Notes: a model not told the origin generated them from the letters alone. A stretch of DNA of 64,000 nucleotides from Capilliphycus salinus (GCF_047276495.1 NZ_CP178543.1:1922001-1986000), one strand, 5' to 3'. Positions 1 through 9,749 are shown, numbered from the stretch's first letter. Numbers and translations are program-made.

Positions 1-53
1 AGAACAATCAGAGCAACGGGAGAATCATCGACCAAAAACACTTGGATGGGCAT
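1..53 (-). CDS. cheB: CheB-type response regulator / methylesterase, 5' fragment
   Basis: Only the first 17 codons are inside the window; the gene runs off the left edge. The reverse strand reads MPIQVFLVDDSPVALIV, the start of a receiver domain with the paired acidic residues (DD at 9-10) of the phosphorylation pocket. The form VDDSPVA is typical of CheB N-termini, and the gene sits directly downstream of cheA in a chemosensory operon, so a methylesterase that demethylates the upstream MCPs is the best guess. A stand-alone response regulator cannot be excluded because the effector domain is not visible. Confidence 0.7.
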   Translation of the reverse strand, partial: MPIQVFLVDDSPVALIV

Positions 54-211
54 ATGTTAGGAAATTCAGGGGTTAGCCATTTTCAGGACATTCTGAGAAT
101 CTCTTTGGGTTGTCAGCTATCAGGTTGACGGGGTTTTTTTCAAGAGAGAATTAATATTATTTTAACCGATAATTTGAACCGAGTTCACCCGTTCCAATTT
201 CCGGGTTGAGA

Positions 212-2581
212 TTAAATCAGTCTTTTCAAAGTGTCTAATAACACTTGTTGATTAAAACTACTTTTAGTGATGTAGGCGTTGGCGCCCGCTTCTGCTCCCC
301 TGCGTTTATCTTCATCAGAGGCTAAAGAAGTCACCAAAATAATCGGTAATTCATTATACTCCTGATTTTCCCGAATTTTTGCCGTTAAACTCAACCCATC
401 TAAATTCGGCATCTGTACGTCAGAAATCACCGCATCAAAGCGGCGCGTTTTCAACTTATTAAACCCATCCAACCCATCTACCGCCGTGATCACTTCATAG
501 CCTGCGGCTTCCAAAATTCGTTTTTCTTGAGTGCGAGTCGCAATGGAATCTTCAACCAGTAAAATTAACGGTTTTTCAACCCCAGATTCTCCGGTATTTT
601 TTCCCTCAGGATTAGACACAGAATTGACAAAACTATGACGTTTTCGAGCGGACTTAATTAAATCAGCCGGATTCAAAACCATGCAAACTTCACCCGTCCC
701 GAGAATCGTTGCCCCGCTAATATTTCGCACCCGTTTGATCAGTTGACTTTGTGCTTTTAAAACAACATCTTGTTCGTCAATTAAAGCCTCAACAAAAACC
801 CCCAATAGTTCCTCGCCAACTTTTAAAATAATACAAGCAAAATTGCTAAAATTCTTCAAATCTTTTTCTACAAATTCAAGTTCGAGAAGATCGGCCAACT
901 GAGCCACAGAAAGGGGTTGCTCTTCAAAAACAATCGTATCTCGTCCTTCAATGGTAAACAATTCGGTCGGAGAAACCAAGCGAGTGGTGCGAACAAATTC
1001 AACAGGAATCCCGTAAGAAACACCCCGAACGCCAACAATTAAAACATGAGTTGTCGCCAGTGCGGTCCCCAGTCGCATCCGAAAAGTAGACCCTTTTGTG
1101 GGAACAGATTCTAATTCTATTGAACCTTTTAATTGTTCAACATTATTTCGCACCACATCCATTCCCACACCCCGACCCGAAATTTCGGTAACGAATGTTC
1201 GGGTTGTAAAACCGGGCGAAAAAATTAGTGCTTGAATTTGTTTTGGGGTCATCATTTCCAGTTCTTCGAGAGGATATAAACCCCGTTTGAGAGCCGTTGT
1301 TTTGATATGTTCCGGGTCAATTCCCCGACCATCGTCGCTAACTTCAATGACAACATGAGTCGGGGTTTGATAGCCTCGCAAGCGAATTTGAGCGGTCTCA
1401 GGTTTACCATATTTTTGTCGTTCTTCTGGGGATTCAATCCCGTGATCAATCGCATTCCGCAACAGATGCAATAAAGGATCTTTCATTTCTTCTAAAATCC
1501 GTTTATCGGCTCGGGTTTCGCCGCCTTCAATCACGAGTTCAACCTGTTTATTTTGTTGTCGAGCCAGATCGCGAACCATCCGAGAAAAACGGTTAAAAAT
1601 CGTTGAGAGGGGTAACAGTCTTAAGGTGCGAATATCGTCTTCTAGTTCATTGGCAATTAATTCTAAACGGGCGGTATCTTCGTAGAGGGAAGTTCTCAAC
1701 TGGTTCACCAAAAGACCCAATTTTTCCAGGTGTTGACTCGCCCGATGAGAATAATTTTGCAGTTGTTCAATCGCTTTATTCGTCGTTGTTGATTGGTTTT
1801 CTAAATCATTGAGAACGAACCGATTAACAAAGGCGTCTCGACTCCATTCTTCCCATAAGTTTGTCAGCCCTTCTACTTCGTTGAGTCGGTGAGCAATGCG
1901 AATTTTGGTAACGGTAAGTTCTCCGGTTTGGGTCATTAATACATCGAGTTGACGGGTAGAAACTCGGATAGTTTCAATCCGGTGTGCGTTCCCGTCAAAG
2001 GTGACTTTATCATCGTTTGTTGGGGATGAATTTATCACCGATATCGGGGAAGATGCCCCCTCATTTTCGGGTTTTTCTAACGAAGGGGTGGGGATTTCTT
2101 CGGGAGGAGATTCAACCGCAACTTCGATTAATTCTGAAACTTCTAAACCCTTTTTTTCGGAAAGAGCGGCACCGTTTAGCGGTTCAGTTTCGGGTGGGGT
2201 TTGAGCTTCAGCCGCAATTAAACTCGCCATAATTTGAAAGGTTTTGACGCCCGAAGGTTCGCCGCTAACGGCTTCTTGAACGAGCTTTCGCAGGGCGTCT
2301 AGGGCTTGAAACAGGCGATCGCTAACTTCCGATGAAAAGCTAACTCGCCCTTGGTTTATCGCCCCCAATAAGTTTTCAATTTGATGGGCGAGCGTCGCCA
2401 CATCTTTGACGCCTAACATTCCGGCGTCTCCTTTAAGACTGTGAGCTTCTCGCAGCAGTTCTTCAAGTTTATTCAAATCTCGGGGATTTTTTTCTAAGTA
2501 TAAAAAACCGTCGTCAATATTTTGTAAATGTTCTTCGCTGGCGGTTTTAAAGACTTCTCTGAGTTCGTCATCTTCAATCAT
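212..2581 (-). CDS. cheA: Hybrid chemotaxis histidine kinase CheA with C-terminal receiver domain
   Basis: The 789-residue product is a cytoplasmic kinase that autophosphorylates in MCP-CheW arrays. Order seen: HPt domain 1-105 with phosphorylatable His47 in REAHSLKGDAG; a proline/serine-rich linker 125-195; dimerisation region about 200-330; HATPase with N box (LLRNAIDHG, Asn376), G1 (DDGRGID, 416-422) and G2 (SGRGVGMDVV); CheW-like domain 515-645; receiver 670-789 with phosphoacceptor Asp721 in ISDVQMP and Lys763. No CheY-binding P2 domain is apparent, which fits a kinase that phosphorylates its own receiver, as in PixL/WspE-type proteins. It lies 58 bp after the last MCP gene in the same direction. 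Confidence 0.95.
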   Translation of the reverse strand: MIEDDELREVFKTASEEHLQNIDDGFLYLEKNPRDLNKLEELLREAHSLKGDAGMLGVKDVATLAHQIENLLGAINQGRVSFSSEVSDRLFQALDALRKLVQEAVSGEPSGVKTFQIMASLIAAEAQTPPETEPLNGAALSEKKGLEVSELIEVAVESPPEEIPTPSLEKPENEGASSPISVINSSPTNDDKVTFDGNAHRIETIRVSTRQLDVLMTQTGELTVTKIRIAHRLNEVEGLTNLWEEWSRDAFVNRFVLNDLENQSTTTNKAIEQLQNYSHRASQHLEKLGLLVNQLRTSLYEDTARLELIANELEDDIRTLRLLPLSTIFNRFSRMVRDLARQQNKQVELVIEGGETRADKRILEEMKDPLLHLLRNAIDHGIESPEERQKYGKPETAQIRLRGYQTPTHVVIEVSDDGRGIDPEHIKTTALKRGLYPLEELEMMTPKQIQALIFSPGFTTRTFVTEISGRGVGMDVVRNNVEQLKGSIELESVPTKGSTFRMRLGTALATTHVLIVGVRGVSYGIPVEFVRTTRLVSPTELFTIEGRDTIVFEEQPLSVAQLADLLELEFVEKDLKNFSNFACIILKVGEELLGVFVEALIDEQDVVLKAQSQLIKRVRNISGATILGTGEVCMVLNPADLIKSARKRHSFVNSVSNPEGKNTGESGVEKPLILLVEDSIATRTQEKRILEAAGYEVITAVDGLDGFNKLKTRRFDAVISDVQMPNLDGLSLTAKIRENQEYNELPIILVTSLASDEDKRRGAEAGANAYITKSSFNQQVLLDTLKRLI

Positions 2582-2639
2582 AGTTTTAATTCTATCCTCG
2601 GCTATAAACTGGGCTGATTGTGGGTCAATGCGTTAACCT

Positions 2640-4049
2640 TTAAACCATTTCTTTTAAGTGAGTCGCCGTTTGATTGAGGAGTTGCGTGCTAACTAAGGTT
2701 TGAGAAAAGCCGTTAGTCGTTTCTTGAACGCCGAGATTTAGGCTGTTCATCGCTTCTACAATTTGCTCAATGGCGATCGCTTGTTGTTTAATATTTAAAG
2801 AAATTTGCTGAACGTTTACCGTCACCTCATTAATAGCAATACCAATTTCCGCAACCGCTTTTGTTCCTTCTTCCGTGACTAATATTGTTGCATTAGTTGC
2901 ATTTTGAATATCAGAAATTAACACTCCAATTTTTTGAGCAGAAGTACGGCTTTGATCGGCAAGTTTACGAATCTCACTGGCAACCACTCCAAATCCTTTC
3001 CCCTGTTCTCCCGCACGCACAGCTTCCACAGAAGCATTAAGAGCCAAAATATTCGTTTGATTGGCTAAATCACTAACGAGATTAGTTATATTATAGATCT
3101 GGTTTAAATTTTCACTCAAACGAATAATTTGTTCTTGAATTTGGCTCATTTTGACTTTTAAGTTTGTTTTCTCCTGCCATTGTTGAGAATTTCTTCGAGA
3201 ATTCCCTCCCGCCAATGTTAATACCTGAGTTGCACTCTCTGCGGCGGCGGCGGCTTGTTCGGCGGACTGACGGGCGGAAACTCCCAATTCATCAATGCTG
3301 GTGGTGGTTTGGTTTACAGAAGCCGCTTGTTGAACGGCGACTTGTTCTTGTTGGGCGACGGTGGTGGCAATTTCTGTGGTAGCAGTTGCAATTGCATTGG
3401 CTTCTTTCTCTAATTTATGGATAATTTGAGTGATAATCCATCCCCCAAAAATTAAGGCTAATAATAAAGAAATCCCCGTTACTATCCAAATCATCCACAG
3501 CAGATTATTTAACGCTTGCTCTTGGGAAATCACCCGACTCTCAACAATTTCGTTTTCCCGAGTATTTAGACTGTTGAGAATCGTTGTAATTTCTTGTGAT
3601 AATTCTAAATATTGAGATTGTTTCCACAGTTGAAGGGCATCTAAAGAGTTATCTTGATTGACTAACTCCAGCAAACGCCGATCTAATTCCTGCTTTGTCG
3701 CAACCGCTTCTTTCAACATCTCTAAACTTTGCCGCTGCCGCTCATCTTCGATTAATTGTTCCAAAGTCTGCTCGATAATTTGGTAGTTTTGTTGTGCGGT
3801 GCGATAATCGCGAATATAGATCGGTTGAGCATCGAGCAAATAGCTTTTGACCGCACTAGACATCAGTTCACTTTCTTGGGTTAGATGATCGATCTCTTCA
3901 GAAATTTCTTGAGAAAGATTCAGTCTTTGCTGTTGTTTCTGAACGATTTTGACATTGTATGTGACAAAGAAAGCTGCTATAATGATCAGAAGAATTGGAA
4001 TACAATATCCGCCAATCAGTCCATATCTTAACTTTTTCAAGGTGAACAT
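2640..4049 (-). CDS. Methyl-accepting chemotaxis protein (MCP 1, operon-distal)
   Basis: The 469-residue transmembrane receptor has an N-terminal membrane segment (about 10-30), a periplasmic helical sensor region (about 35-185, CHASE3/four-helix-like), a second membrane segment (about 183-205) and a cytoplasmic coiled-coil domain. The signalling tip is recognisable in NQTNILALNASVEAVRAGEQGKGFGVVASE. It is the most diverged of the three MCPs here: the signalling half differs clearly from its two neighbours (NASVE instead of NAAVE, different heptads). No Gln/Glu pentapeptide methylation sites were mapped. Its ligand cannot be read from sequence. Confidence 0.93.
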   Translation of the reverse strand: MFTLKKLRYGLIGGYCIPILLIIIAAFFVTYNVKIVQKQQQRLNLSQEISEEIDHLTQESELMSSAVKSYLLDAQPIYIRDYRTAQQNYQIIEQTLEQLIEDERQRQSLEMLKEAVATKQELDRRLLELVNQDNSLDALQLWKQSQYLELSQEITTILNSLNTRENEIVESRVISQEQALNNLLWMIWIVTGISLLLALIFGGWIITQIIHKLEKEANAIATATTEIATTVAQQEQVAVQQAASVNQTTTSIDELGVSARQSAEQAAAAAESATQVLTLAGGNSRRNSQQWQEKTNLKVKMSQIQEQIIRLSENLNQIYNITNLVSDLANQTNILALNASVEAVRAGEQGKGFGVVASEIRKLADQSRTSAQKIGVLISDIQNATNATILVTEEGTKAVAEIGIAINEVTVNVQQISLNIKQQAIAIEQIVEAMNSLNLGVQETTNGFSQTLVSTQLLNQTATHLKEMV

Positions 4050-4081
4050 TTCGCCCCCATTTTAAGATGTAAGTGTTGATT

Positions 4082-5536
4082 TTAGATAGACGATTGCAAC
4101 TCCAACGCCACTTGATTAAGTTTTTGCAGTCCGGTTTTGGTTTGATTTAAACCGTTTGCTGTTTCATTTGCCCCTTGATTAATCGAGTTCATCGCTTCTA
4201 AAACTTGAGAAATCGCTATGGCTTGTTGTTGCGTATTTAACGAAATTTGCTGATTATTTAAAACCACATTATTCACCGCATCAGAAACCCCCATCAAAGC
4301 CTCGGCTGTTACTTGAGCAATTTCCACCCCCGAAAGTACCGTTTTTGTGCCTTCTTCGGTAACAATAACCGTCGAATTAATTGCGTTTTGAATATCGCTA
4401 ACTAAGGTGTTAATTCTTTGGGCGGATTTTTGACTTTCATCGGACAATTTACGAATTTCCGACGCCACCACCGCAAAACCTTTCCCGTGTTCCCCCGCTC
4501 TTACCGCTTCTACTGCGGCATTTAACGCCAACATATTGGTTTGATTGGCTAAATCGCTGACCAATTTAGAAATATTACCAATCTGATTGGTTTGTTCGCT
4601 TAAACGAATAATTTGTTGGGCAATAGCATCCACTTTTTCCCGCAAATTTGCCATTCTTTCTAGGGTTTTTTCTACCGCTTGGCTGCCATTTTCGGTCAGA
4701 TTTAAAGCCTGTTTTGCATCCATTACAGCGGATTCGGCTTGTTCGGCGGTAGACTTAGAAGATGTGCTTAATTCGTTCATGGTGGTGGTGGTTTCATTCA
4801 CTGCGGATGCTTGTTGGTTGGCGGTTCGTTCTTGTTGTTCTGTTGCTGTCGCAATTTCAATAGAACTCTCAGAAACCACTTCTACCGTTTTTTTCAACGT
4901 CTTTGTAATCGACTGACTGAAAATGTAACCCATCGGAGAAGCAACAACTACAGCGACAAAAATAATTAGTCCAAAAAACAGTATAATTCGGGAGTAAACG
5001 TTTTGAACGTCCGCCCGTTTTTGGGCGGCAATATCTAACTGTAAATTAATTAACTCTTGAATCTTTTGAGTGAGCGGATCGATCACTTCATACATTGGTC
5101 CGTCATAAGCATCTAACACAGAAATATCTCCCGTTTCTAAGACTTGTTTGAGTCTCGAAATCGTTTGATTAACAGGCACAAATAAAGCTTCAACTTCCCG
5201 TGCTAGTTCTTCTTCTTCGGGGGTGAGATTAGTTTGTTTATAGGCTTGCCAATGGTCTTCGATTTCTAATGACGCCTGTTCAAGAGATTCTAAGGCTGTC
5301 TCGGTAGAAGTGACCCCTTCATGGGCTTTATTCACCGCATCAACCACCAAAACCGCATAAGCATCAGAAACTAATTTAAGTTGCTGAAGCGGCACAATTC
5401 GATCATCATAGAGTGCGGTCACTTGTTGATTAATTCGCCCGAAGGAAATCATTGAGTAGAGGCTTATTCCTAAGAGGATAACAGCCGGAGTAACGAAAAA
5501 GCCCCAATAGAGTTTTGTGCTTAATTTAATATTCAT
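4082..5536 (-). CDS. Methyl-accepting chemotaxis protein (MCP 2)
   Basis: The 484-residue receptor has a membrane segment at about 10-30, a periplasmic four-helix-bundle-like sensor (about 35-185), a second membrane segment (about 183-207) and a cytoplasmic signalling domain with the tip sequence NMLALNAAVEAVRAGEHGKG. From about residue 230 to the C-terminus it is nearly identical to MCP 3 in protein and DNA, while the sensor half is unrelated in detail. This points to recent duplication or gene conversion of the signalling half. It belongs to the cheR-to-cheB transcription unit, 25 bp after MCP 3 and 32 bp before MCP 1. Confidence 0.95.
   Translation of the reverse strand: MNIKLSTKLYWGFFVTPAVILLGISLYSMISFGRINQQVTALYDDRIVPLQQLKLVSDAYAVLVVDAVNKAHEGVTSTETALESLEQASLEIEDHWQAYKQTNLTPEEEELAREVEALFVPVNQTISRLKQVLETGDISVLDAYDGPMYEVIDPLTQKIQELINLQLDIAAQKRADVQNVYSRIILFFGLIIFVAVVVASPMGYIFSQSITKTLKKTVEVVSESSIEIATATEQQERTANQQASAVNETTTTMNELSTSSKSTAEQAESAVMDAKQALNLTENGSQAVEKTLERMANLREKVDAIAQQIIRLSEQTNQIGNISKLVSDLANQTNMLALNAAVEAVRAGEHGKGFAVVASEIRKLSDESQKSAQRINTLVSDIQNAINSTVIVTEEGTKTVLSGVEIAQVTAEALMGVSDAVNNVVLNNQQISLNTQQQAIAISQVLEAMNSINQGANETANGLNQTKTGLQKLNQVALELQSSI
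4091..4840 (-). repeat. Near-identical MCP signalling module, copy A
   Basis: About 750 bp of DNA encoding the cytoplasmic half of MCP 2 aligns without gaps, by eye, to 5571-6320 at an offset of 1480 bp, with only scattered mismatches, mostly at silent positions. Similarity ends at the transition to the membrane/sensor half. Direct repeats of this size can recombine and would delete or fuse the two receptors. Confidence 0.9.
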
Positions 5537-5561
5537 TGTTCTGTTTTGATAGAGAGAGTTA

Positions 5562-7013
5562 CTACATGGTCGATTGCAACTCCAACGCCACTTGATTAAG
5601 TCTTTGCAGTCCGGTTTTGGTTTGATTTAAACCGTTTGCCGTCTCATTTGCTCCTTGATTAATTGAGTTCATCGCTTCTAAAACTTGAGAAATCGCTATG
5701 GCTTGTTGTTGCGTATTTAACGAAATTTGCTGATTATTTAAAACCACATTATTTACTGCATCCGAAACCCCAATCAAAGCCTCGGCTGTTACTTGAGCAA
5801 TTTCCACCCCCGAAAGTACGGTTTTTGTGCCTTCTTCGGTAACAATAACCGTCGAATTAATTGCATTTTGAATATCGCTAACTAAGGTGTTAATTCTTTG
5901 GGCAGATTTTTGACTTTCATCAGAAAGTTTACGAATTTCTGACGCCACCACCGCAAAACCTTTCCCGTGTTCCCCCGCTCTGACCGCTTCGACTGCGGCA
6001 TTTAACGCCAGCATATTGGTTTGATTTGCCAAATCGCTGACCAATTTTGAGATATTTCCAATCTGATTGGTTTGTTCGCTTAAACGAATAATTTGTTGGG
6101 CAATTGCATCCACTTTTTCCCGCAAATTTGCCATTCCTTCCAGGGTTTTTTCTACCGCGTGACTGCCATTTTTAGTCAGATTTAAAGCCTGTTTTGCATC
6201 CATAACCGCAGATTCGGCTTGCTCGGCGGTAGACTTAGAAGATGTGCTTAATTCGTTCATGGTCGTGGTGGTTTCATTGACTGCGGCTGCTTGTTGGTTG
6301 GCGGTTCGTTCTTGTTGTTCGAGAGTTGCGGCAATTTCTGTTGATGAACCGGCGATGGCTTGGGTGGCCCGCTGTATCGTTCCACTAATATTTGTTGCCA
6401 TTAAACTCGCAATGAATACCGCCAAAATCATTACGAATATCGTACCCAAAATCAAGGCATAAGTTACCCAATTTAAGCTGTTTATAGTTTCTTCTGTTTC
6501 TCGATCTAAGAGTTCTTCTTCTCTATTGGTTATTTCTTGAGCGAGTCGATCAATTTGCTGTACATATTGAGTGGCATTTTGAGATTTAATTAAGGCTATC
6601 CCTTCAGCAAGTTTTCCCTGTTGAGCCAGTTCCAAAGCTGGACGACTGGCTCGATCATAATTATTAACTAAGTCTCTAAGTTGAGCCAAACGCTCTTTTT
6701 GATCGGCATAGAGTGTTAAATCTTCGACTCTAGCTGCTATGGTATAAAATTGTTCTAAATAGTCTTCATATTCTTCTAAAAAGAGGGGGTTTTGTAGTGC
6801 TAGATATCCTCTAGAACTCTGAATAACTCCCATCGCACTCTTATCCATTTTATGAACATTTAGCAACATCGTTTGTACCCGTTCGGTATTTTTAAACGTG
6901 TCAAAGACTTGTCTAATGTTTGTGTAAACCAGTCCGCTTAATCCCACAAACAACAGAAAAGGTAAAGTATAACCTAATAATAAACGTCCTCTAAGATTCA
7001 AGTTAGCAAACAT
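5562..7013 (-). CDS. Methyl-accepting chemotaxis protein (MCP 3, CHASE3-like sensor)
   Basis: The 483-residue receptor has a first membrane segment at about 10-30, a periplasmic helical region (about 35-180) whose pattern (two long acidic helices, RGYLALQNP motif) resembles CHASE3 sensor domains, a second membrane segment (about 183-207) and the MCP signalling domain with tip NMLALNAAVEAVRAGEHGKG. The signalling half is almost the same as in MCP 2. It is the first MCP of the operon, 35 bp after the cheW fusion gene. Confidence 0.95.
   Translation of the reverse strand: MFANLNLRGRLLLGYTLPFLLFVGLSGLVYTNIRQVFDTFKNTERVQTMLLNVHKMDKSAMGVIQSSRGYLALQNPLFLEEYEDYLEQFYTIAARVEDLTLYADQKERLAQLRDLVNNYDRASRPALELAQQGKLAEGIALIKSQNATQYVQQIDRLAQEITNREEELLDRETEETINSLNWVTYALILGTIFVMILAVFIASLMATNISGTIQRATQAIAGSSTEIAATLEQQERTANQQAAAVNETTTTMNELSTSSKSTAEQAESAVMDAKQALNLTKNGSHAVEKTLEGMANLREKVDAIAQQIIRLSEQTNQIGNISKLVSDLANQTNMLALNAAVEAVRAGEHGKGFAVVASEIRKLSDESQKSAQRINTLVSDIQNAINSTVIVTEEGTKTVLSGVEIAQVTAEALIGVSDAVNNVVLNNQQISLNTQQQAIAISQVLEAMNSINQGANETANGLNQTKTGLQRLNQVALELQSTM
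5571..6320 (-). repeat. Near-identical MCP signalling module, copy B
   Basis: Partner of 4091-4840 (offset 1480 bp, ungapped by eye). The two copies encode the same helical hairpin with a handful of substitutions such as EKTLEG for EKTLER. Confidence 0.9.
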
Positions 7014-7048
7014 TGATAATATCCTCCCTTTTTTAGCCTCTCTTTATT

Positions 7049-8107
7049 TTAGACTTCCTCATTAACAACAAGTTCTTCTAGAGTTAGAATTTTTTTTAAA
7101 TCTAAAATGCTCATCATTTTCTGTTGATAGGGAGCCGTTCCCTGAAGATACTCATTTTGGATCGAACGAAGTGCAGTTGGATTTGAGCGGATGGTCGCAG
7201 AATTGAGATAAACGATATCGAAGACTTCATCAACTATCAAACCAGAAATTATATTTTCAACTTGGACTATTATTGCTTTTGATGAATTTTTTTTAGAAGT
7301 CGTAGATAAATTCAGAAAACTGCGAATATCTATCAAAGTCACAATTTCGCCCCGCAAATTAATATTACCAACAATATGTTCGGGTGTGCAAGGAATTCGG
7401 GTAATATTATGAATTTCTATAAATTCTTTAACACTACTTAAAAGTATGCCAAAATATTCCCGATTTAATCCCACAACAGCCAGGGGAATTAACCCTTGAA
7501 AGTCTTGGCTTTCAATCTTTTGTAATAAGTTTTTCGCACGATCTCTTAAAACTTGTCGTTCCTCCGGGGTAGCCTGGGGACAAAACCCCAAGCTTTTATT
7601 AAAGTTAACTCTATTTTTATCAACAATATTTTCGGATAAACTTTCCAAATTTTCTAGGTTTCTCGTTTCCCAAATTAATCGTTCAAGTTCAATCAGCATC
7701 ACCAAGTTATCGCCAAGGTTAGCGATTCCCATAATCGAGGGGCTAATTTTGTTTTGATGCGTCTCTTTTTCCCCATAAAACTCAGATAATTCTGTCGAGA
7801 TTTCTTCCGTTGAAATCATCTGCACTTCATTGACTTGATGAACTAACAAGCCGACTCGAAAATTATTCCACTCAATCACAATAATACTATCAGTTAACTG
7901 ATAATCAGAATTGGGAGAACCCCAACGATAATTTAAGTCTAAAATCACTAAAAGTTGACCCCGCAAGTTAATCATTCCAACAATTTCATCCGGTGTTTCT
8001 GGAATGGGTGTTACTTCGGGAAGTAAGAAGATTTCCTGTACTGCTAAAGCACTAATTCCATAGAAAGTCTGATGGATTTTAAAAATAAGATAAGGTTTTT
8101 GTTCCAT
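7049..8107 (-). CDS. CheW-CheW fusion (two adaptor domains in one chain)
   Basis: CheW couples MCPs to CheA. A single CheW is normally about 150-170 residues; this product is 352 and shows the fold twice. Domain 1 (about 4-155) has IVGMINLRGQLLVILDL; domain 2 (about 205-345) has IVGNINLRGEIVTLIDI, the same NLRG loop. A linker at about 175-200 (RQVLRDRAKNLLQKIE) is predicted helical. Single-chain double adaptors could bridge two receptor trimers or replace the two separate CheW proteins found in Wsp systems. It lies between cheR and the MCP genes. No enzymatic role is expected. Confidence 0.9.
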   Translation of the reverse strand: MEQKPYLIFKIHQTFYGISALAVQEIFLLPEVTPIPETPDEIVGMINLRGQLLVILDLNYRWGSPNSDYQLTDSIIVIEWNNFRVGLLVHQVNEVQMISTEEISTELSEFYGEKETHQNKISPSIMGIANLGDNLVMLIELERLIWETRNLENLESLSENIVDKNRVNFNKSLGFCPQATPEERQVLRDRAKNLLQKIESQDFQGLIPLAVVGLNREYFGILLSSVKEFIEIHNITRIPCTPEHIVGNINLRGEIVTLIDIRSFLNLSTTSKKNSSKAIIVQVENIISGLIVDEVFDIVYLNSATIRSNPTALRSIQNEYLQGTAPYQQKMMSILDLKKILTLEELVVNEEV

Positions 8108-8131
8108 TGTTATAATTGAGATATAATCAAT

Positions 8132-9682
8132 TTAATTTAAGTTATTAATCAGGCTATTCAGAGAGGCTTTTAACTCGGCAACGGTCAAATTTTCCGCGTA
8201 CTCAACTTGAGCTTTAAGCGGCAAATTTTGTAGAATTTCTAAAGCCGTTTTATAATTTTTCTTCGCCTTGTTTGTATTCTGCTCTTGTTGATATAAAAAA
8301 GCCAGTTTAACATAGGCTGAAATAGAGGAAGGCGAAACTCCCGATAAATAAATAATTCGTTTGGCTAATTTTTTAGCTTCTTCTATATTATTCGTTTCCT
8401 CGGCAATATTCAGTAAAAGATAACAGGGTAAAACCGAAAGCGAATCGACAGCAATTGCCCTTTGACAGTAATAAGTTGCTTCTTCATATTGACCCAAATT
8501 CGCGTAAATTTTCCCCAACAAATAATAAGCCTCAAAGTTAGAAGATGTTGTTTCCAAAAATCGATTAACTTTTTGAATCGCTTCCGGGTATTTTTTTTGT
8601 TGAAAGAGTTGGTTTGCTTCTTCGATCTCCGCTGAAATCTGAGAGGAACTTCCGCGATTGATTTGTTGTGAAGAATTTACGATTTGTGATTTCAGATTGG
8701 CCGAAGAATTGACCAGAATATTATGATTTTCGGGGCGGCACGTCAAACTTGAATTTAAACCATTTTGGTGATAAACCGGGGAAAGAACCAAACACAAATC
8801 CCTCGGTTTTAACTGAGACTTCGCGGGAGAAACTTCCGATAAACCTTGTAAATCATCGGAGCGTTGATAAACAACCGACTCGGGAAATATTAGCGGTTTA
8901 AAAGGATTATTTTCCACCCCTTGCAGTTCCGCATGAGCCGTGATCAAATAGCCTTGAGGTTTGAGAACTCGATAAAATTTCTGAAGAACTTTAGAAATCT
9001 GATATTTTTCAAAATAAACAAAGACATTTCGACATAAAATCAGGTCAAAACTTCGGAACTTAGAATCCTCAAAAAGAGCGTCCTGAACCAAATTAAAATT
9101 CATAAAATAAACCGATTTTCGAGTTTCAGGATTAATTTTCCATCCCGAACCCAAAGCCAGAAAAGACTGAGAAATAATTTCCGAGTCTACCTGACGAAAC
9201 GACCAAGGACTATAAACCCCCTGTCTGGCTTTTTGTAACGCCAATTCATTAATATCCGTCCCCAAAATAATAATTTTCCATTCCTTCCAGTTGGGAAGCA
9301 ACTTTTGCAGCAATAAAGACAAAGAATAAGGTTCTTCACCCGTCGAACATCCCGCACTCCAGATGTGCAACTGTTTGCTCTGTTGTTGACGAGCAATTAA
9401 CTGAGGTAAAATTACAGTTTGTAACAGCTTAAACTGTCCGCGATCACGAAAAAAATAACTTTCCGGTGTCGTAATCAAAGGAATAAGCTGAAGCCACTCT
9501 TTCTGAGAACCCGCAGCCTCACCCGTTAATATTTTGTAATAATCTTGAGGATGAGAACATCTCAACTCTCTGGCCCGCGTTAAAATTTTTTGAGATAAGA
9601 TCGGATAATCTTGCGGTCTAATTTGTAAACCGATAGACGCAGAAATCAGTTGAGCAAAACGTTGAATTAAAAGATCATCCAT
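8132..9682 (-). CDS. cheR: CheR-type MCP methyltransferase with C-terminal TPR repeats
   Basis: The 516-residue product transfers methyl groups from S-adenosylmethionine to MCP glutamates. Residues 1-80 match the CheR all-alpha domain; 85-275 are the SAM methyltransferase with IWSAGCSTGEEPYSLS at 107-122 and FDLILCRNVFVYF near 212-225. After a serine-rich linker, about 345-500 hold tetratricopeptide helices (YEEATYYCQRAIAVD and neighbours). CheR-TPR fusions are known from WspC-like and alternative-function systems. It is the first gene of the leftward chemosensory operon, so the promoter should lie in 9683-9749. Confidence 0.95.
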   Translation of the reverse strand: MDDLLIQRFAQLISASIGLQIRPQDYPILSQKILTRARELRCSHPQDYYKILTGEAAGSQKEWLQLIPLITTPESYFFRDRGQFKLLQTVILPQLIARQQQSKQLHIWSAGCSTGEEPYSLSLLLQKLLPNWKEWKIIILGTDINELALQKARQGVYSPWSFRQVDSEIISQSFLALGSGWKINPETRKSVYFMNFNLVQDALFEDSKFRSFDLILCRNVFVYFEKYQISKVLQKFYRVLKPQGYLITAHAELQGVENNPFKPLIFPESVVYQRSDDLQGLSEVSPAKSQLKPRDLCLVLSPVYHQNGLNSSLTCRPENHNILVNSSANLKSQIVNSSQQINRGSSSQISAEIEEANQLFQQKKYPEAIQKVNRFLETTSSNFEAYYLLGKIYANLGQYEEATYYCQRAIAVDSLSVLPCYLLLNIAEETNNIEEAKKLAKRIIYLSGVSPSSISAYVKLAFLYQQEQNTNKAKKNYKTALEILQNLPLKAQVEYAENLTVAELKASLNSLINNLN

Positions 9683-9749
9683 TCAAGAAAACAATTTCCT
9701 AGAGTAAATCAATCTAATCTCAGTTTAACCACAAACTAGAAAAGAAAGT

